In this document: positions 25,355 through 34,587 of the stretch, piece by piece | Layout of the letters: every line of letters starts with the position of its first letter | Numbering within the stretch: the stretch's first letter is position 1 | Assembly (NCBI RefSeq): GCF_900086585.1 | Contig: NZ_FLKM01000009.1 | Coordinates: forward strand, 558,001 to 622,000 | DNA: 64,000 nucleotides | Source of the DNA: Emergencia timonensis | Lineage (GTDB): Bacteria; Bacillota; Clostridia; Peptostreptococcales; Anaerovoracaceae | Direction of reading: 5' to 3' | Made by a program: the position numbers and the translations under genes | Notes under the pieces: generated by a model | What the model was told of the DNA's origin: nothing | Database searches by the model: none | The model's input: the letters and a program-made list of their open reading frames with translations, nothing else

Positions 25355-26661
25355 GCAAAGCCCTTGACTATATCGAAAACCCGGACAAGACGGACGGGAA
25401 AATGCTCATATCCTCTTTCGGCTGCTCCTATGAAACGGCAGACATTGAGTTCGGCTATACCCTCTCGCAAGCACTGGATAAGGGCAGCAATTTAGCCTTT
25501 CACTTGATACAGTCCTTTGCGCCGGGGGAAGTGGACTATGAGAAAGCCCACGAAATCGGGAAGCAGCTTGCCGACGCGGTGACAAAGGGGCAGCATGAAT
25601 ATGTTGTGACGACGCACATTGACAAGGGGCATATCCATAACCACGTCATTTTTTGCGCGGTGAATTTTGTAGACCATCACAAATACAATTCCAACAAAAG
25701 GAGCTATTACGGCATACGGAACATGAGCGACAAGCTGTGCCGGGAAAATGGCTTGTCCGTCGTCGTCCCCGGCAAGGGCAGCAAGGGAAAGAGCTATGCG
25801 GAGTACCAGGCAGAAAAGACGGGTACAAGTTGGAAAGGCAAGCTAAAGATTGCCGTTGACGCGCTTATCCCCCAAGTTTCCAGTTTTGAGGAATTGCTAA
25901 CGCGGTTACAGGCGGCGGGCTATGAGATAAAGCCGGGGAAATATGTTTCATGCCGCGCCCCCGGACAGGAACGCTTCACCCGCCTAAAAACCCTCGGCGC
26001 AGACTATACAGAGGAAGCCATAAGGGAACGGATAGCGGGCAGACGGGCAAAGGCGGCGAAAGCCCCCAGAGAGCAGCGCGACGTTTCGCTGCTTATCGAC
26101 ATTGAGAACAGTATCAAGGCGGCGCAGAGTAAGGGCTATGAACAGTGGGCGAAAATCCACAATCTGAAACAGGCAGCTAAAACCATGAATTTCTTGACGG
26201 AACACAAGATTGAACAGTACGCGGATTTAGTCAGCCGGATTGAGGAAATGTCAGCGGAAAGCGGACAGGCGGCAGACGCATTGAAGAACGCGGAAAAGCG
26301 GCTTGCGGACATGGCGGTGCTTATCAAGAATGTTTCCACCTACCAAAAGACAAAGCCCGTCTATGACGCATACCGCAAGGCAAGGAACAGGGAGAAGTAC
26401 CGCGCCGGACAGGAACAGGCGATTATCCTACATGAAGCCGCCGCAAGGTCGTTGAAAGCGGCGGGCATTGCAAAGCTCCCGAACCTTGCCGCGCTGCAAT
26501 CGGAGTATGAAGCCCTCCAAGCGCAGAAAGAAGCCCTTTACGCCGACTATGGGAAGCTGAAAAAGAAAGTCCGGGAATATGATATTATCAAGCAGAACAT
26601 TGACAGCATTTTACAGGCAGACAGGCAGCCGGAACGTGAAAAGGGAACAGAGCGCGGATAA
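25315..26661 (+). CDS. MOBP-type relaxase (MobA/VirD2 family)
   Basis: A 448-residue relaxase that nicks oriT and leads the strand into the recipient. Y19 in SKALDYI is the likely nucleophile, and the three-histidine metal motif is THIDKGHIHNHVIF (H106, H108, H110). After the N-terminal relaxase domain (about 1-230) the protein is mainly coiled coil (about 255-430). It overlaps mobC and is plus-strand, opposite to the transfer operon. No helicase or primase domain is attached. Confidence 0.93.
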   Translation: MAVTKIKPVKSTLSKALDYIENPDKTDGKMLISSFGCSYETADIEFGYTLSQALDKGSNLAFHLIQSFAPGEVDYEKAHEIGKQLADAVTKGQHEYVVTTHIDKGHIHNHVIFCAVNFVDHHKYNSNKRSYYGIRNMSDKLCRENGLSVVVPGKGSKGKSYAEYQAEKTGTSWKGKLKIAVDALIPQVSSFEELLTRLQAAGYEIKPGKYVSCRAPGQERFTRLKTLGADYTEEAIRERIAGRRAKAAKAPREQRDVSLLIDIENSIKAAQSKGYEQWAKIHNLKQAAKTMNFLTEHKIEQYADLVSRIEEMSAESGQAADALKNAEKRLADMAVLIKNVSTYQKTKPVYDAYRKARNREKYRAGQEQAIILHEAAARSLKAAGIAKLPNLAALQSEYEALQAQKEALYADYGKLKKKVREYDIIKQNIDSILQADRQPEREKGTERG

Positions 26662-26726
26662 GGATAGCAAAATCCCCGCCGCTGTGCTATGATAAGGCTA
26701 TCAAATACAGACAGGAGCGTTGAAGC

Positions 26727-26978
26727 ATGGAAAACCAGAAAATGCCGGAATATGAAACCATACGCGCCGCCGTTGCCGGGGAAAAATGGGCGGTGGAGAA
26801 AGTCGTGGAGTGCTACAAGGACGAAATCGACAGGCTATCGACGGTAGCGGTCAGACAGCCGGACGGAAGCACGAAACAGGAAATCAACGAAGATATGCGC
26901 CAGTCTATCACAAAGAAGCTGATAGAAGCCCTCCCGCAGTTCCCACTTGAAGAAATGGAAAAGGGAAATGTCAGATAG
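26727..26978 (+). CDS. Second ICE short helix-turn-helix protein
   Basis: Eighty-three residues resembling the accessory HTH protein at 21613: YETIRAAVAGEKWAVEKVVECYKDEIDRLSTV and EDMRQSITKKLIEALPQF. ACAGGAGCG precedes the ATG. It ends the plus-strand mob unit just before a strong terminator. Such proteins normally pair with a sigma-like factor; the only one seen here is at 21854. Confidence 0.75.
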   Translation: MENQKMPEYETIRAAVAGEKWAVEKVVECYKDEIDRLSTVAVRQPDGSTKQEINEDMRQSITKKLIEALPQFPLEEMEKGNVR

Positions 26979-26989
26979 GCAAAAAAAGA

Positions 26990-27035
26990 ACAGGACGCGG
27001 AAGCCGGTATATGACTTCCGCGCCCTGTCTTTTTA
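26990..27035 (+). terminator. Terminator of the mob unit
   Basis: ACAGG-A-CGCGGAAG pairs with CTTCCGCG-C-CCTGT and is followed by CTTTTT. Confidence 0.92.
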
Positions 27036-27055
27036 TGGGTGCTGTTTTCGTGAAT

Positions 27056-27167
27056 GTTACGCAGTAGAACGCCATTTTCGGGGATAAAGGTATAAAGTAT
27101 CGCCTATCCGATTTTCACGCCCGGAAAGCCCTGTAAATCAAGGGATTTTCCGCGCCTACTGCGTAAC
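27056..27167. repeat. 112-bp palindromic element, copy 1
   Basis: Begins GTTACGCAGTAG (27056-27067) and ends with its exact reverse complement (27156-27167). An element of identical length, ends and orientation is at 46884-46995. Shared internal blocks include TTTCGGGGA, AAGGTATAAA and a late TGTA...AAGG...TTTTC. The stop codon of the downstream-most transfer gene lies inside this copy's right arm. Confidence 0.85.
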
Positions 27168-27521
27168 AGGGGTGCGTCTTTTCCTCATGCGCTCGGCGGC
27201 TTGTCTGCGGGTGATACGCTTCCGGCAGACGGGGCAGTATTTGACACTGTTAGAGGTTGACGCAAAGAACGCGCCGCACTCGGTACATTTCTTCTTATCC
27301 CCTGTCTGGTAAAGCTCCGCATAGAGCAGCCTGTCGGCGGGAAGCACCGCAACCCGGAACCACTTGCAGAGAAGCGAATAGGAAATGAGCTGCGGACATA
27401 CGCATTCGTCTCCGTCGTCCAGTAAGATACAGTTCCCGTTATCATAGTTGCAGCACGTCCGGCGCACAAGGGCGTTGACTTTCCGGCTCTGGGGCGGCGT
27501 CAGCCGCTTAACCCCGTTCAT
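27156..27521 (-). CDS. Cysteine-rich VLP-domain protein
   Basis: A 121-residue ICE protein with two zinc-binding parts: CCNYDNGNCILLDDGDECVCPQ (about 23-44) and a C-terminal ribbon CTECGAFFASTSNSVKYCPVCR (about 78-99) followed by a basic tail. AVLPADRLLY contains the VLP motif that names the family. It is the last gene of the minus-strand transfer operon and overlaps the preceding gene by 4 bp. Nucleic acid binding is likely; the exact role is unknown. Confidence 0.8.
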   Translation of the reverse strand: MNGVKRLTPPQSRKVNALVRRTCCNYDNGNCILLDDGDECVCPQLISYSLLCKWFRVAVLPADRLLYAELYQTGDKKKCTECGAFFASTSNSVKYCPVCRKRITRRQAAERMRKRRTPVTQ

Positions 27522-27730
27522 ACTTCATCAGCGGCGTAAATGGGAAGCTCTGCAAATTCCGCTTCGGTCAAAGCGTCCACTTTGGAAAGGGTGCGCTTTG
27601 CAAGCTCCCGCATATCCGCGTCCATGTAGGGCAGCGCGGCGTTGACATTCTCAATCAAAGCCCGCTTGCCGCCCTCGTTGTAAATGCTCAAAAGGTTTGT
27701 TTCTTCAACAGTCAGTCTAATCATGCTCAT
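27518..27730 (-). CDS. Transposon-transfer assisting family protein
   Basis: Seventy residues: MIRLTVEETNLLSIYNEGGKRALIENVNAALPYMDADMRELAKRT. The pattern fits the small transposon-transfer assisting proteins of Tn1549-like elements. It overlaps both neighbours by 4 bp, so the three are translationally coupled. Biochemical function is not established. Confidence 0.72.
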   Translation of the reverse strand: MSMIRLTVEETNLLSIYNEGGKRALIENVNAALPYMDADMRELAKRTLSKVDALTEAEFAELPIYAADEV

Positions 27731-28680
27731 ACCTCCATATCGTGATTTTTTGTTTTTGCCGCCGCCTTTTTCGGGGCGGTCTTTGCCTTGTCTGCTTTAA
27801 GCTGCGCCCGGATAGAGGGGCGGGGCTTCCTTATCTCCCTGTCCCGGTTCTCCCCCTTGTCAATCAGCGCATACGTCCCATGTCTGCCCTCGATTTTGGA
27901 AAAGGAAAGAGTCTTATAGGGCAGCATGGAGAAAAGGCGGTCAGTGTCCTTTGTGGCTGCAAGCCGCATGAACGCCGGGGAAAGCTCTGCCATGAAATGG
28001 GTCTTGTTCGGGCTATTCGGCTCATAGTGCCGCTTCATTTCCCGCACAATGCGCCGCGCTTCCGTTTCAATCAGCCCGTCCCGCAAGGCTGTGATATGCG
28101 CCTTGAAGTCCCCCGGTGGAAGCTGCTCCCGGCTGCGCCGTTCTTCCTGTAAGAGTGATTGCAGCGCGTCCGGGTCGTCGGGTAGGGCTTCAAAGCGTTC
28201 AAACTTCCCAAGCTGCGGGTCTGGGTTGCCGTTGAAGAACCGTCCGGCGGGTATCTCCCTTTCCCCTCGCTCATAAATCAGCTTCACCGTATCGGCGGGC
28301 AGTTCCTTTTCCTTGACGCGCTCATAATGTTTAGCGTAGTCCAGTTCGTACAGATTGCCCTTAATTTTCCCGCGCTCCTTTCCCGTCAGCTCGATTGCAT
28401 AGGCAAGGACGCGGTCGCTTGTCTGCTCCATGTAGAAACGCCATGTGTTGTGGGGCGCGGTGTCTTTGAGGAAAACGTCGCGCTCCCGGAAACAGTGCGT
28501 CCCGGACGGGCGGCAGAACCACAAAAGGGTCTTGTCCTCCCTGTTGGGGCTTGCCGCCGCCTTTGCGATAATCTCTTTGTCAATGTCTAAGTCGCTCTGG
28601 TAAAAGCCTGTGTTCTGCTTCATAATCGCTTCAAGGGAAGCGAACAAATCCACGTTTTCAAATTTACTCTGTTCCGGCAT
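27727..28680 (-). CDS. Conserved ICE protein of unknown function
   Basis: A 317-residue soluble protein. It has no membrane segment. The middle is charged and helical (LQSLLQEERRSREQLPPGDFKAHITALRDG) and the C-terminal tail (IRKPRPSIRAQLKADKAKTAPKKAAAKTKNHDMEV) shares the PSIRAQLKADK motif with the giant antirestriction protein just upstream (PSIRAQLRADK) and, loosely, with PcfB (KPSIRKLL). This shared tail suggests a common partner or localisation. I cannot assign a function. Confidence 0.7.
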   Translation of the reverse strand: MPEQSKFENVDLFASLEAIMKQNTGFYQSDLDIDKEIIAKAAASPNREDKTLLWFCRPSGTHCFRERDVFLKDTAPHNTWRFYMEQTSDRVLAYAIELTGKERGKIKGNLYELDYAKHYERVKEKELPADTVKLIYERGEREIPAGRFFNGNPDPQLGKFERFEALPDDPDALQSLLQEERRSREQLPPGDFKAHITALRDGLIETEARRIVREMKRHYEPNSPNKTHFMAELSPAFMRLAATKDTDRLFSMLPYKTLSFSKIEGRHGTYALIDKGENRDREIRKPRPSIRAQLKADKAKTAPKKAAAKTKNHDMEV

Positions 28681-28683
28681 GGG

Positions 28684-31600
28684 TCAGCTCCTTTCCAAGT
28701 CCTGTGACTTCTGCTTTGCGTTTTTCTTCTGCGCCTTTTCCTTGTCGGCTCTAAGCTGCGCCCGGATAGAGGGCTTTTTTTCCGGCTTCGCTCCCTTGCC
28801 GCGCTCCTTGTCGGCTTTGACAGCGTTAGCCAGGTCAACAAGGGAAATCTGCTCGCCCGCCTTTACCTTTGCTTCCAGTTCGTCAACGGTGGGGGTGTTG
28901 TTGATGATACCGTCAATCATGTTTCCGTTCTGCTCTATGGTCTGCTCGGCGGTTTTCAAGGGATTGTCCCGCTGCGCCTGTTCTGCGGCAACGGCAAACG
29001 CCCGCGTCCCATTCCCCATAATCAGATACTTTCCGTCGTCCGACTGGTGGTGAAAGCCATATCCGGCGGCTTCTATCTGCTCCCGGCTCATAGCGGTTAC
29101 ATGGAAAGTCCCTCTCGGTGTTTTGACAGTTTCGCCCGTTTCCAAGTCGTCCGGGGTAAGCTGCTTCTGCTCCTGTAAAAACTCCGGCACTTCCCGGAAA
29201 CCTACACTGTCAACGAAATGCGCCGCGTCCTGTCCGTCCTGATGAAGCACTACCACGTCCGAAACGGAAAGGCTGTGTCCCTTAAAATCTTTGGGGTGGT
29301 CGATATTGAAACGGGTGTAAATATCTTCAAGGGAAGTTTCCGGCGCAAGGGGCGCGGAATAGACAAGCTCATAGTTCGCCCTGTCAACCACATTTCCCGC
29401 CGCCTGCAGGCGGTCGTATGGCTCAAAGCGGAAATCCCTTGTTTCGTCCCCGCCTTTTATCTGGTAAATGGAAAAGGTGTCTTTGTCCTGTCCGGCGGTC
29501 TGCGCCGTTTCCTGTGCCTTTGCGTAAAGCTGCTTTACGTCGCCCTCGGTCAGCCCGCCGCTTTTGAGCTGCCCCATAAGCTCGCGGCATTTCTCCGGCG
29601 TTCCCGTATAAAGCACGTCGCCCATTTTCGCCCGCCCGTTCTCCTGTGTCACATAGGCTTGCAAGAGGTGGCTGTTTTCCGGGCTGTCGCCGTAAGGGTT
29701 CCGGCGCATCTTGTAAATCGTTTCCGGGGTAAAGGCTTCTTTCGGGGCTGCGCCCGCCTTTTCCTGTGCGCCGGATTTTCCCGGTGCGGCTGCTTCCGGC
29801 TTCTCTTTCCCGGCTGTATCTGCCTTTGCCGGGGCTTCCGGCTGCGGCTGTTCTTTCGGGGCTGCCTTTTCCTCTCTGGTGGGCTGCTCCTGTCCGGCGG
29901 TCTGCTCCTTGTCCTGTGCCTTTTGCAGCTCCGCAAGATTTTCGTCTATGGAATTGATAATCTCGGCGGCTGCGCTGCGTATCGTTTCAAGGGAGCTTTT
30001 CAGCTCGGACAGCTCCCGCCCGCTGCTCCACCCGGCGACATAGCCGAAAGAGTAGTCCGACGTGTCAAGCCCGTAATGTTGGCAGACAGTATAGGCGACG
30101 CTTTCCGCTTCGACTTCGCGGGTGCGGCGGTCAACGTGGGGCTGCTGCTCGTCCTTTGGCGCGTTGAGGTCAATGTCGTGCAGCTTCGCATGGGCGATTT
30201 CGTGAATGGCGGTCTTTAAGGTCTGTAATTCGCTCATGCCCTCGTTGATAGCAATGCGCTTGTCCTCCAAGTGGTAGTAGCCATGAGAGCCGCCCTCGAT
30301 ATTCTCAAAGGCGATAGGAACGGGGGAAGTCTTTTCAAGGGCTGCGAAAAAATCCTTGTAGCGGTCAACGTCGCCCGTCAGCTCGTCAACGGCAATATCC
30401 GGCAGCTCCTTTCCCTCGGTCTGGGAAACGTCAAAGACGGATACCACCTTGTAGGCGGGTATGGTGACTTCCTTTTCCTCGGTGACGGGCTTTCCATCCT
30501 TGCCGATTATGGGCTTCTGTGTGTGCGGGTCGATTTTCTGCATTTCCTGTTTGATTTTATAGGGCGACGGGGCAATGATTTTAATTCCCTTTTGCCCTTT
30601 CATCACGTTTCGCTCAAAGTTATTCTTCCAAGCGGAAAAGCCCGCCACAAGGGAAGCGTCCGGCTTCTGCATGGCGATAAGGACGGTGTTTCGGAAGCTG
30701 TAATTATGGAATTTTGACATGACTTTCAGATATTCCTTGTAACGCTCGCTGTCAAAGAGTTCCGCAATACCCTGTTCCAGACGGTCGGTAATCTCTTTTA
30801 ATTTCTCGGCGGGCTTCTCGCTCGTCAGCACGATAGGGATAACCGGGCGCGGCTCCTGTGGCTGCTCTGCGGTCTGCGCGGTTCTCTGCCCCGGCGCGGC
30901 TGCGTCAAAATCTGCTTTTTCCGGGTCGGGGCGTGACCGCTGCGGGGGCTGCGGCGTTACCCGGTATTCCTGTGGAACGTCGCGCCCGTCGTACCATTCT
31001 GTAAAGGTGTTGCGGTTGTTGTAGATATAGCCCTTTTCGGTAAACATACCGTCGTCGTTAATGGAAGCGTCGCGCCCGTATTCCTCATACATGAAATACT
31101 TTTTCGCTTCTTCGGGCAGTTCGGGTTCTTCCAGTTCATCAACCAGATAACGCCCGTATTCTTCTTCATTGTGGACGGACGGATAAATCCAGTAGCAGTC
31201 AAGGTTTTGTGCAAGGTTGATGATGTCCTGTAAGCTGTCGGCATGGTCGCCGTATTCAATGGCTGCAATGAATTTCTCCCGGTCGTCGTCAAACTGCATT
31301 TCCAAGAGCTTCCCTAAATAGTTCAGCTCGTCGGGGTGGGAATACTCGCTTAAATGTTCCGCCAAGCCGGGGATAGGGGATTGAAATTCTGTGAAATGCC
31401 ATTCCTCGTAATGCTTGAAGTCAATCCCGATACGGTCAAAGACTTCTTTCAGATGTTCGGCAGTCGTGGGGAACGTCACCCATTCGCCCGCGGGTCTGCC
31501 CTCGGTGTACTTCCCAAGATTGGAAAGATAGCCGCTTAAAATCGGTTCTGCCATTTGTTCGCTCCTTTCTTTTTCAATCATGCGGTGCATAAGCTCAAAA

Positions 31601-32052
31601 TCCTCAATGCTCATGCTCCCGTCAAATACATAGGGGTTAAAATCCTCTCCGTCCCGGTAGGGCTTTTCGGAAAAGGGAAGCCCCGCTTCATGGGCGGCTG
31701 CCCTCGCTTCCTCGATAACCTCCGGGGGAAGCCTGTCGTCATGCGCCCCGATAAAACCGTCAATGTCGTTCATGCTGTTTTCGTAGTGGTAGCGCACTCC
31801 GGCGGTCAGCTCGTCAAGGCTCATGTCCTCGCCTAAATGCCCGCAGTAATAGCCGTTTAGGATAACGGCGGCGGGGTCGGTGCTTTTGATTTCCTCTAAC
31901 CGGCTCCTGTCCTCCGGGTAGAGGGTGTCGTCCATATCAAGATGAAAATATTCCGCGTTCCATGAACGCCCCTGTTTCCAGAACGCCACCCATGCGATAC
32001 CGTCCCTAAGCTCGTCTTGATAGTCCTTTACGGTGTCCCGTAAACTTGCCAT
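28684..32052 (-). CDS. Giant antirestriction protein: ArdA-like, ArdC-like, zinc peptidase, YodL and DUF4316 parts
   Basis: An 1122-residue multidomain protein. Residues about 180-400 resemble ArdA, the acidic DNA mimic (FTEFQSPIPGLAEHLSEYS, many D/E). Residues about 420-560 resemble the ArdC N-terminal ssDNA-binding domain (MSKFHNYSFRNTVLI ... GQKGIKIIAPSPYKI). A metallopeptidase motif HEIAHAKLHD follows near 640, then a low-complexity linker rich in AEPKQ, a YodL-like domain (FSIYQIKGGDETRDFRF) and a DUF4316 tail ending PSIRAQLRADK. It probably shields incoming ICE DNA from restriction. It is read from the region of the second oriT-like copy. Confidence 0.82.
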   Translation of the reverse strand: MASLRDTVKDYQDELRDGIAWVAFWKQGRSWNAEYFHLDMDDTLYPEDRSRLEEIKSTDPAAVILNGYYCGHLGEDMSLDELTAGVRYHYENSMNDIDGFIGAHDDRLPPEVIEEARAAAHEAGLPFSEKPYRDGEDFNPYVFDGSMSIEDFELMHRMIEKERSEQMAEPILSGYLSNLGKYTEGRPAGEWVTFPTTAEHLKEVFDRIGIDFKHYEEWHFTEFQSPIPGLAEHLSEYSHPDELNYLGKLLEMQFDDDREKFIAAIEYGDHADSLQDIINLAQNLDCYWIYPSVHNEEEYGRYLVDELEEPELPEEAKKYFMYEEYGRDASINDDGMFTEKGYIYNNRNTFTEWYDGRDVPQEYRVTPQPPQRSRPDPEKADFDAAAPGQRTAQTAEQPQEPRPVIPIVLTSEKPAEKLKEITDRLEQGIAELFDSERYKEYLKVMSKFHNYSFRNTVLIAMQKPDASLVAGFSAWKNNFERNVMKGQKGIKIIAPSPYKIKQEMQKIDPHTQKPIIGKDGKPVTEEKEVTIPAYKVVSVFDVSQTEGKELPDIAVDELTGDVDRYKDFFAALEKTSPVPIAFENIEGGSHGYYHLEDKRIAINEGMSELQTLKTAIHEIAHAKLHDIDLNAPKDEQQPHVDRRTREVEAESVAYTVCQHYGLDTSDYSFGYVAGWSSGRELSELKSSLETIRSAAAEIINSIDENLAELQKAQDKEQTAGQEQPTREEKAAPKEQPQPEAPAKADTAGKEKPEAAAPGKSGAQEKAGAAPKEAFTPETIYKMRRNPYGDSPENSHLLQAYVTQENGRAKMGDVLYTGTPEKCRELMGQLKSGGLTEGDVKQLYAKAQETAQTAGQDKDTFSIYQIKGGDETRDFRFEPYDRLQAAGNVVDRANYELVYSAPLAPETSLEDIYTRFNIDHPKDFKGHSLSVSDVVVLHQDGQDAAHFVDSVGFREVPEFLQEQKQLTPDDLETGETVKTPRGTFHVTAMSREQIEAAGYGFHHQSDDGKYLIMGNGTRAFAVAAEQAQRDNPLKTAEQTIEQNGNMIDGIINNTPTVDELEAKVKAGEQISLVDLANAVKADKERGKGAKPEKKPSIRAQLRADKEKAQKKNAKQKSQDLERS

Positions 32053-32183
32053 AGTGAAAAACCTCCTTTCTTTGGGGCAGCGTCACAAGCTGCATTTTTG
32101 GGCTGCATGGTCTACTACGGGTACGCCCGCATTTCTGCCAAAGATTTCTCAAAAATTTTTAGAGGGTGAAGCCCTCCGCAAAA

Positions 32184-32281
32184 GAGGGTTTGGGAAACTT
32201 CCCAACAAGCAAAATCCCCGTCCGGCGCGTCAGCGTCGCAACGGGGATTTACGGAAGTGGGTACCCGCTTCCTATGCTTGC
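32184..32281 (-). other. oriT-like region, copy 2 (inverted)
   Basis: Inverted counterpart of 24901-24998. The 32-bp block at 32250-32281 is a perfect reverse complement of 24901-24932, and 32184-32210 matches 24972-24998 at 26 of 27 positions, the mismatch lying in the loop of TTGGGA/TCCCAA. The 39-bp middle differs but forms its own AATCCCCG/CGGGGATT stem. It lies between topoisomerase III and the antirestriction gene. Confidence 0.65.
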
Positions 32282-32292
32282 TATTCAAGTTT

Positions 32293-34383
32293 TTAGTTCT
32301 TCTGTACTTCGATACGGTAGTTGACGTATTTCCCGCCAGTGTCAGCCAGAACGATAGTTCCGTCATAGGTCTTGCCTGTTTTCGGGGAATAGAGCTTCTT
32401 CACATTCACTTTGCCGGATTTAAGGAGCGCGGCGGCAATCTTCGCGGAAAAAGCGGTCTTGCGTTCCTCGAAAAAGCGGTCATTCTTCCACATGACAAAG
32501 GCACATTCTTTGTTGCTGCAATAATAGTTTTTCTTCCCCTCATGGACGGGGGAACCGCAACGGGGGCATTTGCCGACAGAGGGCTTTTCCTCCCGGAACA
32601 AATCCTTTTTCCCGTCCAGTGCTGCGGCGTGTGTCTGCACAAGCTCCCGCGCCATAGCTTCAATGCCGGACAGAAATTCGCCGGGGTCTGCGGCTCCCTT
32701 TGCTATCTGCGTCAGATTGTTTTCCCATTCTGCGGTAAGCTGCGGGGAAGTGAGCATATCCGGCAAGACTGATATAAGGGCGGCTCCGTTCTGCGTGGGG
32801 ATAAGCTGCTTCCCCTTGCGCTCTGCAAAGCCGCCCTTTACCAGTTTTTCAATGACGGCGGCGCGGGTGGCGGGAGTGCCAAGCCCCCGGCGTTCCGCGT
32901 CCGGGTCGGTGTCCCCGTTCCCGGCTCGCTCCATAGCAGAGAGAAGCGACGCTTCGCTGTGGGGCTTCGGCGGCGTTGTGGTATGCTCCGTTACTTTTGC
33001 GGCGGGGTTAGGAAAGTTCTGTCCCTCGGAAAGCTCCGGCAGCGTCACGCCCTCATTTTCCCCGTCCTCTGCTTCGGGCTTATCTTTCAGCGTCGCCCGG
33101 TATCTGCGTTCAAGCTCTTTCCAACCCTCCGCAAGTACGGTCTTTCCCCTTGCGGTGAAGTCTGTCCCGGCGCATGAGAAAACCGCCGTAACCGCTTCAT
33201 AAATATGCGGCTCGGCGGTGGCAAAAAGCAGACGCGCCCCCGCAAGGGTAAGGATATTCTTCTCGCTTTCCGGCAGCGCGTCCGGGTCAGCCTTTGCAAG
33301 CTCCATAGTGGGAATGATTGCGTGGTGGTCTGATACTTTCTTGCTGTCTAATACCTTTGCAATCTCCGGCGTGAAGTCCGCGCCCGCCATAAAGGGGAGC
33401 TTTTCGCAAAGCAGCGCGATAATGTCCGCTGCGGTGCCGCCCATGTCGTCAGTAAGAAAGCTGCTGTCCGTCCTCGGATAAGTAAGGAGCCGCTTTTCAT
33501 AAAGGGATTGTGCAAGGTCAAGGGTCTGCTTTGCGGTGTAACCGAAAATGCGGTTCGTTTCCCGCTGCAAAGAGGTAAGGTCAAAGAGCTTTGGCGGGGC
33601 TGCGGTTTTCTTCTCTCTGGTAAGGGAAACGCATACCGCCTTTCCCGCTTCGCAAGCCCCTTTCAGCGCGTCGGCTTCTGCCTTGTCCGAAATCCTTTCG
33701 CTTGCCGCGTCCGCGCCGGATAAATCAAGGCGAACATGATAATATTTTTCTTTCTGGAAATGGGAGATAGCCGCGTCCCGGTCGGTGAGCATTTTTAAGG
33801 TCGGGGTCTGGACGCGCCCCACGTTCAAGGTCTTTCCATACAGGCAGGAGAAAAGCCGGGTGGCGTTAATGCCGATAAGCCAGTCAGCCTTTGCGCGGCA
33901 GAGGGCGGACGCAAAGAGCGCGCCATAGTCCCGCCCGTCTTTGAGGGAAGCAAAGCCCGCCTTAATCGCCCCGTCCTCCATTGAAGAAATCCACAAGCGG
34001 CGCATGGGCTTCTTGCAGCCCGCCACTTCGTAGACAAAGCGGAAAATCAATTCACCCTCGCGCCCCGCGTCACACGCATTTACCACTTCGGAAACGTCGG
34101 CGCGGTGCATAAGCTCTTTAATGGTTTTGAATTGCTTCCCCTTGTCCGGGTCAACGGCGTACTGCCATTCCTCCGGCAGAATGGGTAAGCTGTCAAAACT
34201 CCATTTTTTATATTGCTCCCCGTAGGCGGCAGCTTCCGCAAGCTGTACCAAATGCCCGACGCACCATGAAATGAGGTAGCCGCCGCCCTCGATATACCCG
34301 TCCTGTTTCCCCTTAATGCCAAGCGCGGCGGCGATAGTCTGCGCCATGCTCGGCTTTTCTGCAATCACAAGTCTAAATGCCAT
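32293..34383 (-). CDS. topB: DNA topoisomerase III (type IA)
   Basis: A 696-residue type IA topoisomerase, standard in Tn1549-like ICEs. The TOPRIM domain starts LVIAEKPSMAQ with NACDAGREGELIFR near residue 106; the active-site tyrosine is in LLTYPRTDSSFLTDD near 308. GVGRVQTPTL-type sequence (NVGRVQTPTLKML) is present, and a C-terminal zinc ribbon (KCPRCGSPVHEGKKNYYC) ends the protein. It likely decatenates or processes transferred single strands. AAAGGAGG precedes the ATG. Confidence 0.95.
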   Translation of the reverse strand: MAFRLVIAEKPSMAQTIAAALGIKGKQDGYIEGGGYLISWCVGHLVQLAEAAAYGEQYKKWSFDSLPILPEEWQYAVDPDKGKQFKTIKELMHRADVSEVVNACDAGREGELIFRFVYEVAGCKKPMRRLWISSMEDGAIKAGFASLKDGRDYGALFASALCRAKADWLIGINATRLFSCLYGKTLNVGRVQTPTLKMLTDRDAAISHFQKEKYYHVRLDLSGADAASERISDKAEADALKGACEAGKAVCVSLTREKKTAAPPKLFDLTSLQRETNRIFGYTAKQTLDLAQSLYEKRLLTYPRTDSSFLTDDMGGTAADIIALLCEKLPFMAGADFTPEIAKVLDSKKVSDHHAIIPTMELAKADPDALPESEKNILTLAGARLLFATAEPHIYEAVTAVFSCAGTDFTARGKTVLAEGWKELERRYRATLKDKPEAEDGENEGVTLPELSEGQNFPNPAAKVTEHTTTPPKPHSEASLLSAMERAGNGDTDPDAERRGLGTPATRAAVIEKLVKGGFAERKGKQLIPTQNGAALISVLPDMLTSPQLTAEWENNLTQIAKGAADPGEFLSGIEAMARELVQTHAAALDGKKDLFREEKPSVGKCPRCGSPVHEGKKNYYCSNKECAFVMWKNDRFFEERKTAFSAKIAAALLKSGKVNVKKLYSPKTGKTYDGTIVLADTGGKYVNYRIEVQKN

Positions 34384-34398
34384 GAAAAAATCCTCCTT

Positions 34399-34587
34399 TC
34401 AGCGTTCCGGCGCGGTGTGCTTCTTCTCCTGTGCCTGTTTCAGACAATAGCCGATACAGGGGGATTGCGCCTTATAAGGGCAACGCATACACGCCGGGGA
34501 TTTTGGAACGGGCGGCGCACTGTCACGCCGCCCGGTGGGTCTTTGTACCATCATTTTTTCTAAAGGGTTTTCGGTGAAAAGCGTCAT
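34399..34587 (-). CDS. Small Cys-motif ICE protein
   Basis: Sixty-two residues ending in a cysteine cluster CMRCPYKAQSPCIGYC that could bind zinc or an iron-sulfur cluster. It overlaps the DUF4366 gene by 4 bp and ends 15 bp before topoisomerase III. I do not recognise a named family; a clostridial ICE-specific protein. Confidence 0.6.
   Translation of the reverse strand: MTLFTENPLEKMMVQRPTGRRDSAPPVPKSPACMRCPYKAQSPCIGYCLKQAQEKKHTAPER

Noticed and set aside
29218..30219. 333-codon frame antisense to the antirestriction gene
   Set aside because: It lies wholly inside a real gene on the other strand and shows only low-complexity sequence from the opposite strand's repeats.
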